Part shown: positions 1 to 7,325 of the stretch, piece after piece | Layout: every line of letters starts with the position of its first letter | Numbering within the stretch: position 1 is the stretch's first letter | Source: a virus | Direction: 5' to 3' (one strand) | Virus record (IMG/VR): IMGVR_UViG_3300008266_000914 | Span: 1 to 21,835 of that record | Length of the DNA stretch: 21,835 nucleotides | Notes under the pieces: generated by a model | The model's database searches: none | What the model was told of the DNA's origin: nothing | What the model saw: only the letters and a program-made list of their open reading frames with translations | Program-made: the position numbers and the translations under genes

Positions 1-232
1 GTACCGGAGCCTGTTGTACTGGGGCAGCAAACTGAGGCATCGCCGCGAACTGAGTCGGCATAACCATAGCCTGAGCCGGGATACCTCGTAGCCCAGCATA
101 CTCAGGCATGTAAGCGGGTGCAAACTCACCAGACCTTTCTCCGCCAATAACCTGAATAACCTGGTCTAAAGAAGGTCGAGAAGTTGGCATTGCCAACAAG
201 GGCGCGGTATCTACTGTAGTTTGGTTAGCCAT
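1..232 (-). CDS. Partial CDS, N-terminus of an unknown phage protein
   Basis: This reading frame starts at an ATG (230-232) and stays open to the window edge, giving about 77 residues, so the gene continues outside the window. The visible part begins MANQTTVDTAPLLAMPTSRP and later becomes rich in Met, Pro, Gln and Ala, which suggests a flexible, low-complexity N-terminus. No domain can be recognised. It lies 27 bases downstream of the C1q-like fibre gene on the same strand and is probably part of the same late transcript. No strong Shine-Dalgarno sequence precedes it. Its place beyond the nozzle and fibre genes would suit a large virion protein, but that is a guess from position only. Confidence 0.6.
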   Translation of the reverse strand, partial: MANQTTVDTAPLLAMPTSRPSLDQVIQVIGGERSGEFAPAYMPEYAGLRGIPAQAMVMPTQFAAMPQFAAPVQQAPV

Positions 233-259
233 AGCAGTATTTTAAGGTTTAATCAAGGT

Positions 260-934
260 TCAGGAAAGGGCCGAGACAAAAGTAATTGACCCGATGGCAG
301 ACGGTATGGCTGGTCTAGCAAAAGGAGTTGTCTGGGCAGCATCGTGAAAAATATAGACCCCATTAGTCGGCACCGTAGGGTCGCCAGCTAAGTCAGTTGC
401 CCAGTAAAGTTCTACCTCATCCCCAGCGTTCATGCTAAATGTAGCTTCAGAATAGGCCGCAAGGTACCCCTCTTCGCCAGGAGTAGCGCTTTTACGGGCC
501 GGTACGGTAAAGATTGTGGCTGAGTCAGCTACGTCATTATTGTTAACCTTAATCCATACCGTGGCGTAGTGAACGGCATTAGCTGTATTAATGAACTGTA
601 AGCTGTACGTTATTTTATAGACCCCATCATATCCAGCAGTAGCAGTGCCCGGTGCAGCCAACGTCCAGCCAAAGCTTGAGTCAAGCGTGTTCCACTCTAC
701 AACCGTAGGCGTGTCATCACCGCCAGCGACCTGATCGGTAGAGTCTGAAGCAGAGATGTGCGGGATTGTCAGTAGCCAGCCACCACCTACGTAGTAGTCG
801 TTTTGAAGAGGTGTGGTCGAGTCTAGCTGGTTGAAATACAGGGTAAGAACCCTGATGAACTGGTCGAAGTACTGCCTGTTGTACAACTCACGGGGGAGCG
901 GTAGCGCAGGGGACTTGAACTTGATCATCCCCAT
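260..934 (-). CDS. Virion fibre-like protein with C1q/TNF-like jelly-roll domain
   Basis: The product has 224 residues. Its N-terminus (about residues 1-40) contains LPLPRELYNRQYFDQFIRVL, which looks like the short attachment segment found at the start of small phage tail proteins. Residues about 90-200 are beta-rich, with GVYKITYSLQF, an ATVWIKVNNN strand pair and MNAGDEVELYWATD. That pattern is typical of C1q/TNF-like trimeric jelly-roll domains used in fibres and adhesins. The start codon directly abuts the stop of the nozzle gene, so the two are probably translated together; a second ATG two codons in (MIKFK) is also possible. A role as a small trimeric fibre or tail-tip decoration is inferred. 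The fold assignment rests on motif reading only. Confidence 0.7.
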   Translation of the reverse strand: MGMIKFKSPALPLPRELYNRQYFDQFIRVLTLYFNQLDSTTPLQNDYYVGGGWLLTIPHISASDSTDQVAGGDDTPTVVEWNTLDSSFGWTLAAPGTATAGYDGVYKITYSLQFINTANAVHYATVWIKVNNNDVADSATIFTVPARKSATPGEEGYLAAYSEATFSMNAGDEVELYWATDLAGDPTVPTNGVYIFHDAAQTTPFARPAIPSAIGSITFVSALS

Positions 935-3082
935 TTACTGCTTACCATCCTCTCTAGCATCTAAACGAAGCACGCCCAACTGCCAGAACACTCCAAGATC
1001 ATCAGAGGCTATCTTTACTGCTAACTGTCTGGCTCTTGCCCGAACGAAAATCTGATTTGTGTATTGGCTAACTGAAGTCTGGATAACCCGCTGTGTATCA
1101 GATGGGTCATTGGTGAAGTTAGATCCAGGCCAATTTCTTGGGCGAATGGTTAAATCAATCTCTGGATTTTCTGCTGTGGATGTTGTGAAGTTAATATCAG
1201 GAATCATACGGCGGGTAAGCATAAACTTCTCACCATCATTCAGATCAAAGTCTGAAGATTGAATATATGAAACCATGGGCGCACCGTCAGCGTCTACACC
1301 AACTTCGTGTTCGTATAGATACGAAAGCTCTGTATTTGGATTGTACTCTGTGGCTAAGGGTTTACCAGAAGATGACTTATCCAGCCAAGCTGTACGCTCA
1401 AGATTGCCGTAGTACCAGCTCTGCTCTAGGTAGTTGTAAACAATGTAACGATTAATGACATTTGAATTGGCACTACAATAATACCACCACACCTCGTTAT
1501 AACTCTCATTCGTGCCAGAAATAACCTGATTTGACTGCGCTAGGTTAATGTCCTTAAAGACGTATTCACGAAGAGTGCAGGGTAGAACCTGTACACGACC
1601 GTCGTACATATAAAACTTGTCAGTACCCATCCAGAAGACCACGTTGTTGACTGAAGTCGGCGCACGAGGCGACATGATTGAGATACTGTCAGACAATTCT
1701 TGTAAGCCAAAAACATCAGTGGTGCCCAAGAATTGAAGCGAATAAACGTGCGTGTCAGTAAAAATTACTATTTCTTGGCGAGTAGGTATAGCACGAATGA
1801 TTTGAGAGCCACGAGAAACTCTTAAAGATCCCGCCGAACTAACTCCACTTGGAGCATTACCAGTTGGATTCCAATACATCGGATCATCTTGACTAGCCCA
1901 ACGAATGAGTAAGGGATCATAGTCATCTGCGGCACCACCAAAAGGTTGACAGCCAAATGCCAACAAGTGCTTATCATTCTGCGAAACAAGAATTTGCCCA
2001 GCAGTCACAGGTACAGAATCAGCACCGGACAACGAAGATAAAAGCACTGCTCGTGTAGCAAGCGCTGTAGTCGGGTCTAAAGATGTCCCTCGTTCCCAAT
2101 AATAGATTTCTCCGCCGACAGGGATATCAGTTCCTGTGGTTGTACTGGCACGAATATTAGCTACAAGATCATTGTCAAAGTTGTCAAAGAACCAATCTCG
2201 TTGAGGCAAATAAACCGGCTGTGAAGATGAAAGGCTCCATCCAACACTACCCCATCCACCCGTACCCCAGCCGTAACCCGCTGTTTGGGAAAAGAAACCA
2301 ACATTAATTTGACAAGCCACAGTTATACCTGAGCCACCACCTGTAGCCACTGAAGTCGAGGCTGTAGCCACTACAACCGTAAAGTTGTTAGCATCAATGA
2401 ACTGTGTGACAACAAGCTCTTTATTGAGATCTGCATTAGGTACGCCACCTACGTTACCAGTAACGCCTGAGACAGTTATATAGTCTCCCACTTGGCAACC
2501 ATGAGCGGTTATCGCAAACGTAACAGTAGTAGAGGCAGCGACAGCAATAGTCGTAGAACCTACGTTTTGAGAAATGCTTACTTGATAAGTTCCTGTTCCA
2601 CCTGTTCCAGTAAGAAAAGCAACAATTGTTGTACCAGCAGAAGCGCCAGTAGTTATCACATTGCCTACAGCAAGAGAACCAGAAGTAACGGCAGAAATAG
2701 TAAGTATTGTTCCTGCACCACCAGACCCGTCATCTATAGTGCCAGTACCTGTAAACCCCGTCTCAACACAGTTGTTTGTGGTAGGGGTAGTAAACGTGGC
2801 ACGGATTGGTGTGATATCAAAATACTGAGCGCCTGTTTCGATGTAAAGCTTCTTATCTGTACCTATTGACATCAAGTCATCTGTGTAAGACGTAAACCAA
2901 TTCCACATTTGGCGACACACACCAATAAAAGTTTCCGGTGAATATTTAACCCAGCCACCCAGTTTCTGTGGATATCCTGAATAAAAACGAACCTTATCGC
3001 ACTCGTACCAACCGCCTTCGTTAGCGTAGTTGGTAGTGTCTCGGTTGATACCGGGCTTAAAGATCAGTTTTATAAACGCCAT
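935..3082 (-). CDS. Tail nozzle / P22 gp10-like packaged-DNA stabilisation protein
   Basis: This 715-residue protein is likely the hub or nozzle that closes the short tail below the adaptor ring. The N-terminal segment ([20 protein letters not shown], then [15 protein letters not shown]) and the central part ([20 protein letters not shown], then a [19 protein letters not shown] stretch) are typical of the P22 gp10-like stabilisation family in environmental podoviruses. Between them, residues about 111-180 (rich in G, T, S and V) and 185-240 ([28 protein letters not shown]) look like two small beta domains inserted into the propeller-like body. The gene follows the endolysin at once and precedes the C1q-like fibre. 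The family is assigned with good confidence. The exact structural role is by analogy with P22 and SU10. Confidence 0.8.
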   Translation of the reverse strand: MAFIKLIFKPGINRDTTNYANEGGWYECDKVRFYSGYPQKLGGWVKYSPETFIGVCRQMWNWFTSYTDDLMSIGTDKKLYIETGAQYFDITPIRATFTTPTTNNCVETGFTGTGTIDDGSGGAGTILTISAVTSGSLAVGNVITTGASAGTTIVAFLTGTGGTGTYQVSISQNVGSTTIAVAASTTVTFAITAHGCQVGDYITVSGVTGNVGGVPNADLNKELVVTQFIDANNFTVVVATASTSVATGGGSGITVACQINVGFFSQTAGYGWGTGGWGSVGWSLSSSQPVYLPQRDWFFDNFDNDLVANIRASTTTGTDIPVGGEIYYWERGTSLDPTTALATRAVLLSSLSGADSVPVTAGQILVSQNDKHLLAFGCQPFGGAADDYDPLLIRWASQDDPMYWNPTGNAPSGVSSAGSLRVSRGSQIIRAIPTRQEIVIFTDTHVYSLQFLGTTDVFGLQELSDSISIMSPRAPTSVNNVVFWMGTDKFYMYDGRVQVLPCTLREYVFKDINLAQSNQVISGTNESYNEVWWYYCSANSNVINRYIVYNYLEQSWYYGNLERTAWLDKSSSGKPLATEYNPNTELSYLYEHEVGVDADGAPMVSYIQSSDFDLNDGEKFMLTRRMIPDINFTTSTAENPEIDLTIRPRNWPGSNFTNDPSDTQRVIQTSVSQYTNQIFVRARARQLAVKIASDDLGVFWQLGVLRLDAREDGKQ

Positions 3083-3083
3083 A

Positions 3084-3551
3084 TTAGGCTACCAGTCCAG
3101 GCAGATACACGGTTTTGCCGTCTTTTTTCGTTGCGGTCAAGACCTGCTTCTTCAGATCTTTGTCATCGTAACTAACATGAACCCAACCACTGTCAGGTAC
3201 GCCAGGAGTATAGAATTCCAAAATAAGCTGTGTGTAAGCCAGGTTGTCTCTAATATAAGCAGCAAGCTCTGCATTTGGCACCCCCGGTATCTCAATGTCA
3301 GCAGCCATACCCCGGCAGTGATCCGAGGTTCTTGACCCCCCTACTTTAGCATTTACATCCGGTGAGCGATAGCCCGAGTTGACCTTGACGCCCTTCTGGT
3401 AGTGGTCACGGATCGGCTGCAATACGTTAGCGCAGAGTTGAAGAAGGTTGTTCATCTCTTCTGGGCCAGGGTTATTTGGCAGGTCGTGGCGTAGCGCCGT
3501 CTCAGACTTCACCATCTCGGCAAGGCTAAAGTTCTTGGTCAGTTGGGTCAT
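3084..3551 (-). CDS. Endolysin, peptidase M15 (D-Ala-D-Ala carboxypeptidase-like)
   Basis: The 155-residue product should cut peptidoglycan peptide cross-links to release progeny. It shows the M15 signature: [14 protein letters not shown] at residues 59-72, then [10 protein letters not shown] (76-85) with His78 and Asp85 as expected zinc ligands. WVHVSY (123-128) supplies the third ligand, His125, and Glu112 is a candidate catalytic base. The length fits single-domain phage M15 endolysins, and no cell-wall binding domain or signal peptide is visible, so export would need the neighbouring holin. Its ATG overlaps the holin stop by four bases (ATGA), which fits a lysis operon. The family call is firm. 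The precise bond cut is not readable from sequence. Confidence 0.9.
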   Translation of the reverse strand: MTQLTKNFSLAEMVKSETALRHDLPNNPGPEEMNNLLQLCANVLQPIRDHYQKGVKVNSGYRSPDVNAKVGGSRTSDHCRGMAADIEIPGVPNAELAAYIRDNLAYTQLILEFYTPGVPDSGWVHVSYDDKDLKKQVLTATKKDGKTVYLPGLVA

Positions 3552-3979
3552 TTCATTAAATCCTTAATCTTTTGGTCTTTCTCTTTGCTACCAGCAGAGC
3601 TGCCAAAGTAGTACCCCAGCACCATCGTTACAGCCGAAGTCAGCGCTCCCAGCACGTAAATCAGGATGTCTTTGGACTGCTCGTTAACGTCAACAAAGAT
3701 GATGATGGCGTACAGAATGAAGGTCAACGCTACGGTTCCCAGGGCAAGGATCGGGGTAACGATCTTGTTAAGCATGGGTGCAAACTCGCTAGTGGCAATC
3801 TGCACCTCACGGTCACGGGCTGAAGCCATTTCCTTAGCCATGAATTCCAGTTCAGCAAGATCACCCTTCTGCGCCATCTCCATGAGTTTGGCCTGGGCTT
3901 CTGCTTTAGCACCGGGGTCGGGAATGACCTTATCTAAGACCTTCTCTCCAATTGACAGCAGGGCGGCAATTGGTAGCAT
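3548..3979 (-). CDS. Holin, GTA-type 3TM holin family-like
   Basis: The protein has about 143 residues from the ATG at 3977-3979. A GTG one codon earlier (3980-3982) is also possible, but the AAAGGG ribosome site sits at better distance from the ATG. It begins with an amphipathic segment (LPIAALLSIGEKVLDKVIPD), continues with a charged helix (about residues 22-66) and then has two clear membrane segments (about 73-96 and 103-126) before a lysine-rich tail. The FPDP-like start and this layout resemble the holin family first described for gene transfer agent release. It lies directly upstream of the endolysin with a 4-base overlap, so a pore-forming role is well supported by context. Two strong membrane spans are visible; the N-terminal hydrophobic stretch could be a third. 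Confidence 0.78.
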   Translation of the reverse strand: MLPIAALLSIGEKVLDKVIPDPGAKAEAQAKLMEMAQKGDLAELEFMAKEMASARDREVQIATSEFAPMLNKIVTPILALGTVALTFILYAIIIFVDVNEQSKDILIYVLGALTSAVTMVLGYYFGSSAGSKEKDQKIKDLMK

Positions 3980-4392
3980 CACTTACCCTTTCCGGTTGTA
4001 ACTACGTCCTCGCCCTTCCGCACCGTGACCCGCTCACCATCTACCGTGACTGCCATAGGCTCGGCTTTGTCTGCGAGTTTGTCGAGACGGTCAATAAGAG
4101 TCTTGATGACCTCAAACTCTGGGCGCTCCTGCTTTGGTGCCGTACCAGCGATGCCGTTAAGCATAGAGATCAAGGCGGTAAGGGAAGCACCAAGCAGACC
4201 CATAACCGCAGCCATCTTGTTTTCATCCAAGAAGATACTGGCAATGACGCCGATCACCACTATGGCTGTGATGTACGCTAGACCATGCTTACCAATCGCC
4301 TTACCCGCAACATCTTTTGCATCGGCTTGCGACTCTAACTTGTCAAGCTCAATCTGAGCCTGGGCTTTAAGAAGTTTGATGTCGTTTTCCAT
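3979..4392 (-). CDS. Membrane protein of the lysis region, possible second holin or pore subunit
   Basis: This 137-residue protein has an N-terminal charged helix (residues 1-35), two membrane segments (about 37-55 and 60-83), then a soluble helix (EFEVIKTLIDRLDKLADKAE) and a small C-terminal strand-rich end with MAVTVDGERVTVRKGEDVVT. The ATG overlaps the previous stop by one base (TAATG), and its own stop overlaps the holin start, so it is translationally linked to the lysis genes. No family is recognised with certainty. It could be an antiholin, a second holin or a virion membrane protein. The topology is seen in the sequence; the function is inferred from neighbours only. Confidence 0.65.
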   Translation of the reverse strand: MENDIKLLKAQAQIELDKLESQADAKDVAGKAIGKHGLAYITAIVVIGVIASIFLDENKMAAVMGLLGASLTALISMLNGIAGTAPKQERPEFEVIKTLIDRLDKLADKAEPMAVTVDGERVTVRKGEDVVTTGKGK

Positions 4393-4670
4393 TATTTCCC
4401 TATCTTTGTGCTGGCAACACCGGAGATCACACCAATTGCAACCAGCATGATCTCTTTCAAAATCTCAAGGAACTTTTGGTCTATGGGTGCCATATGGTTC
4501 AAGTCGTGGTCTACAAACAAAACACTAAGAATGATGCCAATGGTTGAGATAACCAGCAACGACAAGACGCCTATGACCACTGTGGCCCAGACCATCGTTT
4601 GAATTTCTTCTGCTGTGTATTTCATACCAGATCCTTTAAGTATGTTCCACATCCTCTGCTTGTCATTCAT
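4392..4670 (-). CDS. Small two-span membrane protein in lysis region
   Basis: The start chosen is ATG 4668-4670, which overlaps the upstream stop by four bases (ATGA) and has AAAGG six bases before it; this gives 92 residues. A longer frame from 4697 would overlap the neighbour by 31 bases and is less likely. A shorter start at 4625 (MKYTAEEIQ) also has a good site (AAAGGA) and would give 77 residues. There are two hydrophobic segments, about residues 27-52 and 70-86. The first is long and rich in Val, Ile and Leu. No family is recognised. Its place in a run of four membrane proteins next to the endolysin suggests a lysis or membrane role. Confidence 0.65.
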   Translation of the reverse strand: MNDKQRMWNILKGSGMKYTAEEIQTMVWATVVIGVLSLLVISTIGIILSVLFVDHDLNHMAPIDQKFLEILKEIMLVAIGVISGVASTKIGK

Positions 4671-5134
4671 GACCGGCCTTTGAGCATATACAGCCAAATA
4701 GCACCGACCATCAGCCCAACAAATATCGATCCAGCCACAAACAACCAGAACCCCAGAAGAAGCTGCTCCATCAACCTTGTACGTCTAGCCTTCTTCTCCT
4801 GCGCTGCCTTGGCTACTTCCCGTGCCGCCGCTTCTCTGTTCTGCCTAGCCTTGACCTGAAACGCCTGCCAGTCATCCCACAACCCAGGTCTACCCTGGTA
4901 AATAAACATCTCACGCAGTTCTTGCTCTTGCTTCTTTAACTGCTCCAGCGCAAAGAACTCTTCTAAGTCGTTGCGCTTGTGATCCGGTGTTGCTATTACC
5001 TTTTCTTGAATCTTTGCCTTGTTGTCGAAATACTCAAATACCGCCTTGCCAGCCTGGATGATCTCCCCGCTGTTATTTATTGCCTCCTTGATGACTGCAA
5101 AGGCTGCGTTGGCAGCGGCTAGTTCTAACAACAT
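4667..5134 (-). CDS. Tail-anchored coiled-coil membrane protein, unknown function
   Basis: The 155-residue product has a hydrophobic, alanine-rich N-terminus (LLELAAANAAFAVIKEAINN) and a long charged helical middle (about residues 38-120) with REMFIYQGRPGLWDDWQ near residue 80. It ends in a single strong membrane segment (about 127-150) and a basic tail (LKGRS). The GRPGLWDDWQ element looks like a conserved patch that I recall from environmental phage proteins, but no function is attached to it. The layout (cytoplasmic coiled coil with a C-terminal anchor) could suit a spanin-like, antiholin or scaffold role. It starts the run of membrane genes that ends in the holin and endolysin. An ATG preceded by AAAGGG supports the start. 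Confidence 0.68.
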   Translation of the reverse strand: MLLELAAANAAFAVIKEAINNSGEIIQAGKAVFEYFDNKAKIQEKVIATPDHKRNDLEEFFALEQLKKQEQELREMFIYQGRPGLWDDWQAFQVKARQNREAAAREVAKAAQEKKARRTRLMEQLLLGFWLFVAGSIFVGLMVGAIWLYMLKGRS

Positions 5135-5149
5135 GACAAACCCTTTCCA

Positions 5150-5449
5150 TTACCAAGGCACCCCGTTAGCGGTTTTTATTTGTTGGGCAAGAATGTTCTG
5201 CTGTAGCCCACGCTCAATCTGGTCTACGCCAAATGGCCCTAGTTGCTGTTTGACCCACTCTATTGTCTCAGCCTCTGTTAACTGGTCAAACGGTATAAAG
5301 TCTGGGGAGTCAGGTGACTTGTAGGGGACGTGCTGATAGAGCTGATCTGAAGCGGTGTATTGGCCTTCAGTAAGCGAGACATTGCAGCAAACGGTCTCTA
5401 CCACGTTACCGGGCAGAATCCGTACTAGGTTAAATACGCTCCATTGCAT
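5150..5449 (-). CDS. Small protein after tail fibre, possible fibre assembly factor
   Basis: The protein has 99 residues. The first half is strand-rich (MQWSVFNLVRILPGNVVETV, then CCNVSLTEGQYTASDQLYQH). The second half has a helix-rich element, FDQLTEAETIEWVKQQLGP followed by QIERGLQQNILAQQI. A TEAxxIxWVKxxLG element after a beta domain is seen in small proteins encoded beside phage tail fibres. The start is backed by AAAGGA nine bases upstream. It sits two bases after the original end of the S74 fibre reading frame (5453), so it was probably its downstream partner. A role in fibre assembly or as a small tail component is inferred; no enzymatic motif is seen. Confidence 0.6.
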   Translation of the reverse strand: MQWSVFNLVRILPGNVVETVCCNVSLTEGQYTASDQLYQHVPYKSPDSPDFIPFDQLTEAETIEWVKQQLGPFGVDQIERGLQQNILAQQIKTANGVPW

Positions 5450-5452
5450 GAC

Positions 5453-5560
5453 TTATCCTTTCGCCTTTAATGCTTCTACTTCAGCCCGTAGCTTCTGAAT
5501 CTCTTTGAGCATGGGGGATATAAGCTGCTCGTAGTTAATGCCTGAGAGTTTGCCGTCTGC
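5453..5560 (-). pseudogene. Out-of-frame C-terminus of the S74 fibre chaperone
   Basis: In the frame -1 relative to the fibre gene, codons from 5560 to the TAA at 5453-5455 encode 35 residues, beginning ADGKLSGINYEQLISPMLKE and ending in a short coiled coil (KLRAEVEALKAKG). This is the usual end of S74-type fibre chaperones (GxxYEQLISPMLK followed by a helix). A TGA lies just upstream in this frame, so it has no start of its own. It is the displaced end of the gene at 5476-6864, left behind after a small deletion or an assembly error. Its TAA lies three bases before the next start codon, as expected of the true gene end. Confidence 0.75.
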
Positions 5561-6864
5561 CCGTACTCAGTATTGTCGTAAGTCTCCGCAGTGTAAGCAC
5601 CAGTGTAGTCTTTCTTGCGGCGCTTAAACGATACCGGCTCTAAGCTCATTAGCCAGCTTGTGTCTTCTACTGTGGCAATGTTCGCCTTAGATTCTCTAGT
5701 AGAAGTGAGGCCACCGATTAGTCCGGTAGAGTCGATATAAACAGTTCTAAATGAACCGCCTACAGTGGTGCCGTATACAGCAGGAAATGTTACTGTGTTT
5801 GTTGTTGCAAAAGGGCCTTCAACATTTAGACGTACACCAGCTACAGGCTCGCCACCAACAGCAACCGCACCATCAGAGTTAATATTAATCCTAGAAATAC
5901 CACCGTTTACAAGACGTAACTGTTTAAAAGATTTTGTACCGTTTGCTAAAGAAAACAATGCAACCGAACTAGAATCAACAAATAGTGCGGCCTGGACAGA
6001 ATCCGTCAGGTCGCTTGTCGAACTTAAATGAATCGCTGATGCCCCACCTGTGCCGTTAGGCATCACATTGAGAGCTGTGGTGGCGTTAGTCGTGCTGTTT
6101 TGAAAAATTGTTGAGTTGTTACTGTAAGTAGCAAAAGCCCCCTGAATACGCCGTGCGTTACCACTAAAGATTAAATTAGCTGCAACAGTCTGGTTAGCGT
6201 TATATGTCTGTGCTGCTGTAAACGTCTGAGCTTCTTCAAGGAACGCAAAGGTTCTATTGCCTGACACGGCAGGTATGGTTATCGTACGTGCGGCATCCGT
6301 GGTGTAGCTGATAGTGGCCTTGTTGGTCTGCGTACCGACGAGGAGCGTGTCGATAGTACCCGTTGTAAAGACACCAGTAGAAGGCGTTGCAGCGCCAATA
6401 GGCGTGTCGTCAATAGAACCGCCATTAATATCTACGTAATCATCCGCAAATCTTACGTTAGTACCATCACAAAATACATGCGCCTTTTTACCATTAGGTA
6501 TTGTTACGCCCGTGCCAGCAGCGGTTTTAATAACGATACTTTGCCCTGATGGTGTACCGGTAGTGTTGTTTTCAACAATGTATTGTTTTTGACGGTTGGG
6601 TATAACTACATTGCTAGTCCCTGTTAAATTGCCAGAAGACTGAATATTTAGCACTAAGTTACGCACCGCCTGAGGTGAGTTGCTATCGATATACTCTAGA
6701 TTAAGAGGCCCAGTTGGCGCATTAATACTTGCTGAAGCTCGTCCCGTAATTGCTTCCGGCAATGTGTCGGCTATATTGGTGTTGGTGGTTGTACCCCAGG
6801 TACCCGCCTGCTCACCGGTACCTATCTCTTCGATGTTTAGAAGGTTGTTGTATGAACTTGCCAT
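5476..6864 (-). CDS. Tail fibre with S74-type intramolecular chaperone, C-terminally frameshifted
   Basis: The product has 462 residues. The N-terminus (SSYNNLLNIEEIGTGEQAGT, then WGTTTNTNI) is the standard start of many phage fibres. The middle is a strand-rich, low-complexity shaft. Residues 387-435 begin the S74 endosialidase-type chaperone: TSTRESKANI gives candidate catalytic Ser388 and Lys393, followed by SLEPVSFKRRKKD and ETYDNTEYG. Normally about 18-20 residues of the GLIAEEV type follow, then DGKxxGxxYEQLISPMLK. Here the frame jumps after EYG (codon 5560-5562) into an unrelated 27-residue tail, while the proper end lies in another frame (5453-5560). Trimer chaperoning and self-cleavage are therefore likely impaired if the sequence is correct. 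The start is backed by GGAG eight bases upstream. Confidence 0.85.
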   Translation of the reverse strand: MASSYNNLLNIEEIGTGEQAGTWGTTTNTNIADTLPEAITGRASASINAPTGPLNLEYIDSNSPQAVRNLVLNIQSSGNLTGTSNVVIPNRQKQYIVENNTTGTPSGQSIVIKTAAGTGVTIPNGKKAHVFCDGTNVRFADDYVDINGGSIDDTPIGAATPSTGVFTTGTIDTLLVGTQTNKATISYTTDAARTITIPAVSGNRTFAFLEEAQTFTAAQTYNANQTVAANLIFSGNARRIQGAFATYSNNSTIFQNSTTNATTALNVMPNGTGGASAIHLSSTSDLTDSVQAALFVDSSSVALFSLANGTKSFKQLRLVNGGISRININSDGAVAVGGEPVAGVRLNVEGPFATTNTVTFPAVYGTTVGGSFRTVYIDSTGLIGGLTSTRESKANIATVEDTSWLMSLEPVSFKRRKKDYTGAYTAETYDNTEYGQTANSQALTTSSLYPPCSKRFRSYGLK

Positions 6865-6884
6865 GATTTACTCCAATAAGTTTG

Positions 6885-7313
6885 TTACATTGTAGGCCAC
6901 TGCACAGAATACGGGAAGCTCTCTTGCTGCGGTAGGTCACGCAATGCCTGCCGATAAGTCTCCCACGCAGTACGATCTACAGGCGCATCTAATACCTGGG
7001 TCCAATCACTGTCTGTAAGAAGCTGGTTCCTCTTAGCCCTTACGTTGGCTGCGGCCTTGTCTTCAGATAACTGAATGACCTGCCATACCTGAGTCCACTT
7101 GTCATCTACCCGCACCGGCGTGGTCTGCTCATGTCTTTGGGTAAGAGGATCAACTACTGGCGGCGTGACCTCAACAATAGGATAGACGCTGTAGTTTGCA
7201 AGAATGCCTTCTGTAATGTAGGCAGGGAAACTTGTGTTGGGATTGTCTTTGCGGAGTTGCCCTATCGTGTAAGGAAACTGCACAGAACCATTAGATACTT
7301 TTACATAAAGCAT
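6885..7313 (-). CDS. Phage tail assembly chaperone-like protein
   Basis: The 142-residue protein has a small N-terminal domain (LYVKVSNGSVQFPYTIGQLR) and a C-terminal element from about residue 90: VRAKRNQLLTDSDWTQVLDA, then RTAWETYRQALRDLPQQ and SVQWPTM. The pattern RAxRNxLLxxxDWTQxxDAP...WxxYRQALRDLPxQ is that of the phage tail assembly chaperone family (Pfam Phage_tail_APC, as I recall). Such genes sit beside fibre genes and their products help fibres fold or attach. Here it lies between the beta-propeller and the S74 fibre. A strong AAAGGAAAG ribosome site precedes the ATG. The family call is good; which of the two neighbouring fibres it serves is unknown. Confidence 0.8.
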   Translation of the reverse strand: MLYVKVSNGSVQFPYTIGQLRKDNPNTSFPAYITEGILANYSVYPIVEVTPPVVDPLTQRHEQTTPVRVDDKWTQVWQVIQLSEDKAAANVRAKRNQLLTDSDWTQVLDAPVDRTAWETYRQALRDLPQQESFPYSVQWPTM

Positions 7314-7325
7314 GATCTTTCCTTT

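Noticed and set aside
2492-2869. Plus-strand 125-residue open frame opposite the nozzle gene
   Set aside because: Composition (Ser, Cys, Arg, Asn-rich) is that of an antisense reading of Gly/Thr repeats in the nozzle insertion; no plus-strand genes are seen anywhere else.
4671-4697. Longer start at 4697 for the small membrane protein
   Set aside because: It would overlap the neighbour by 31 bases; the ATGA junction at 4670 matches the style of the operon.
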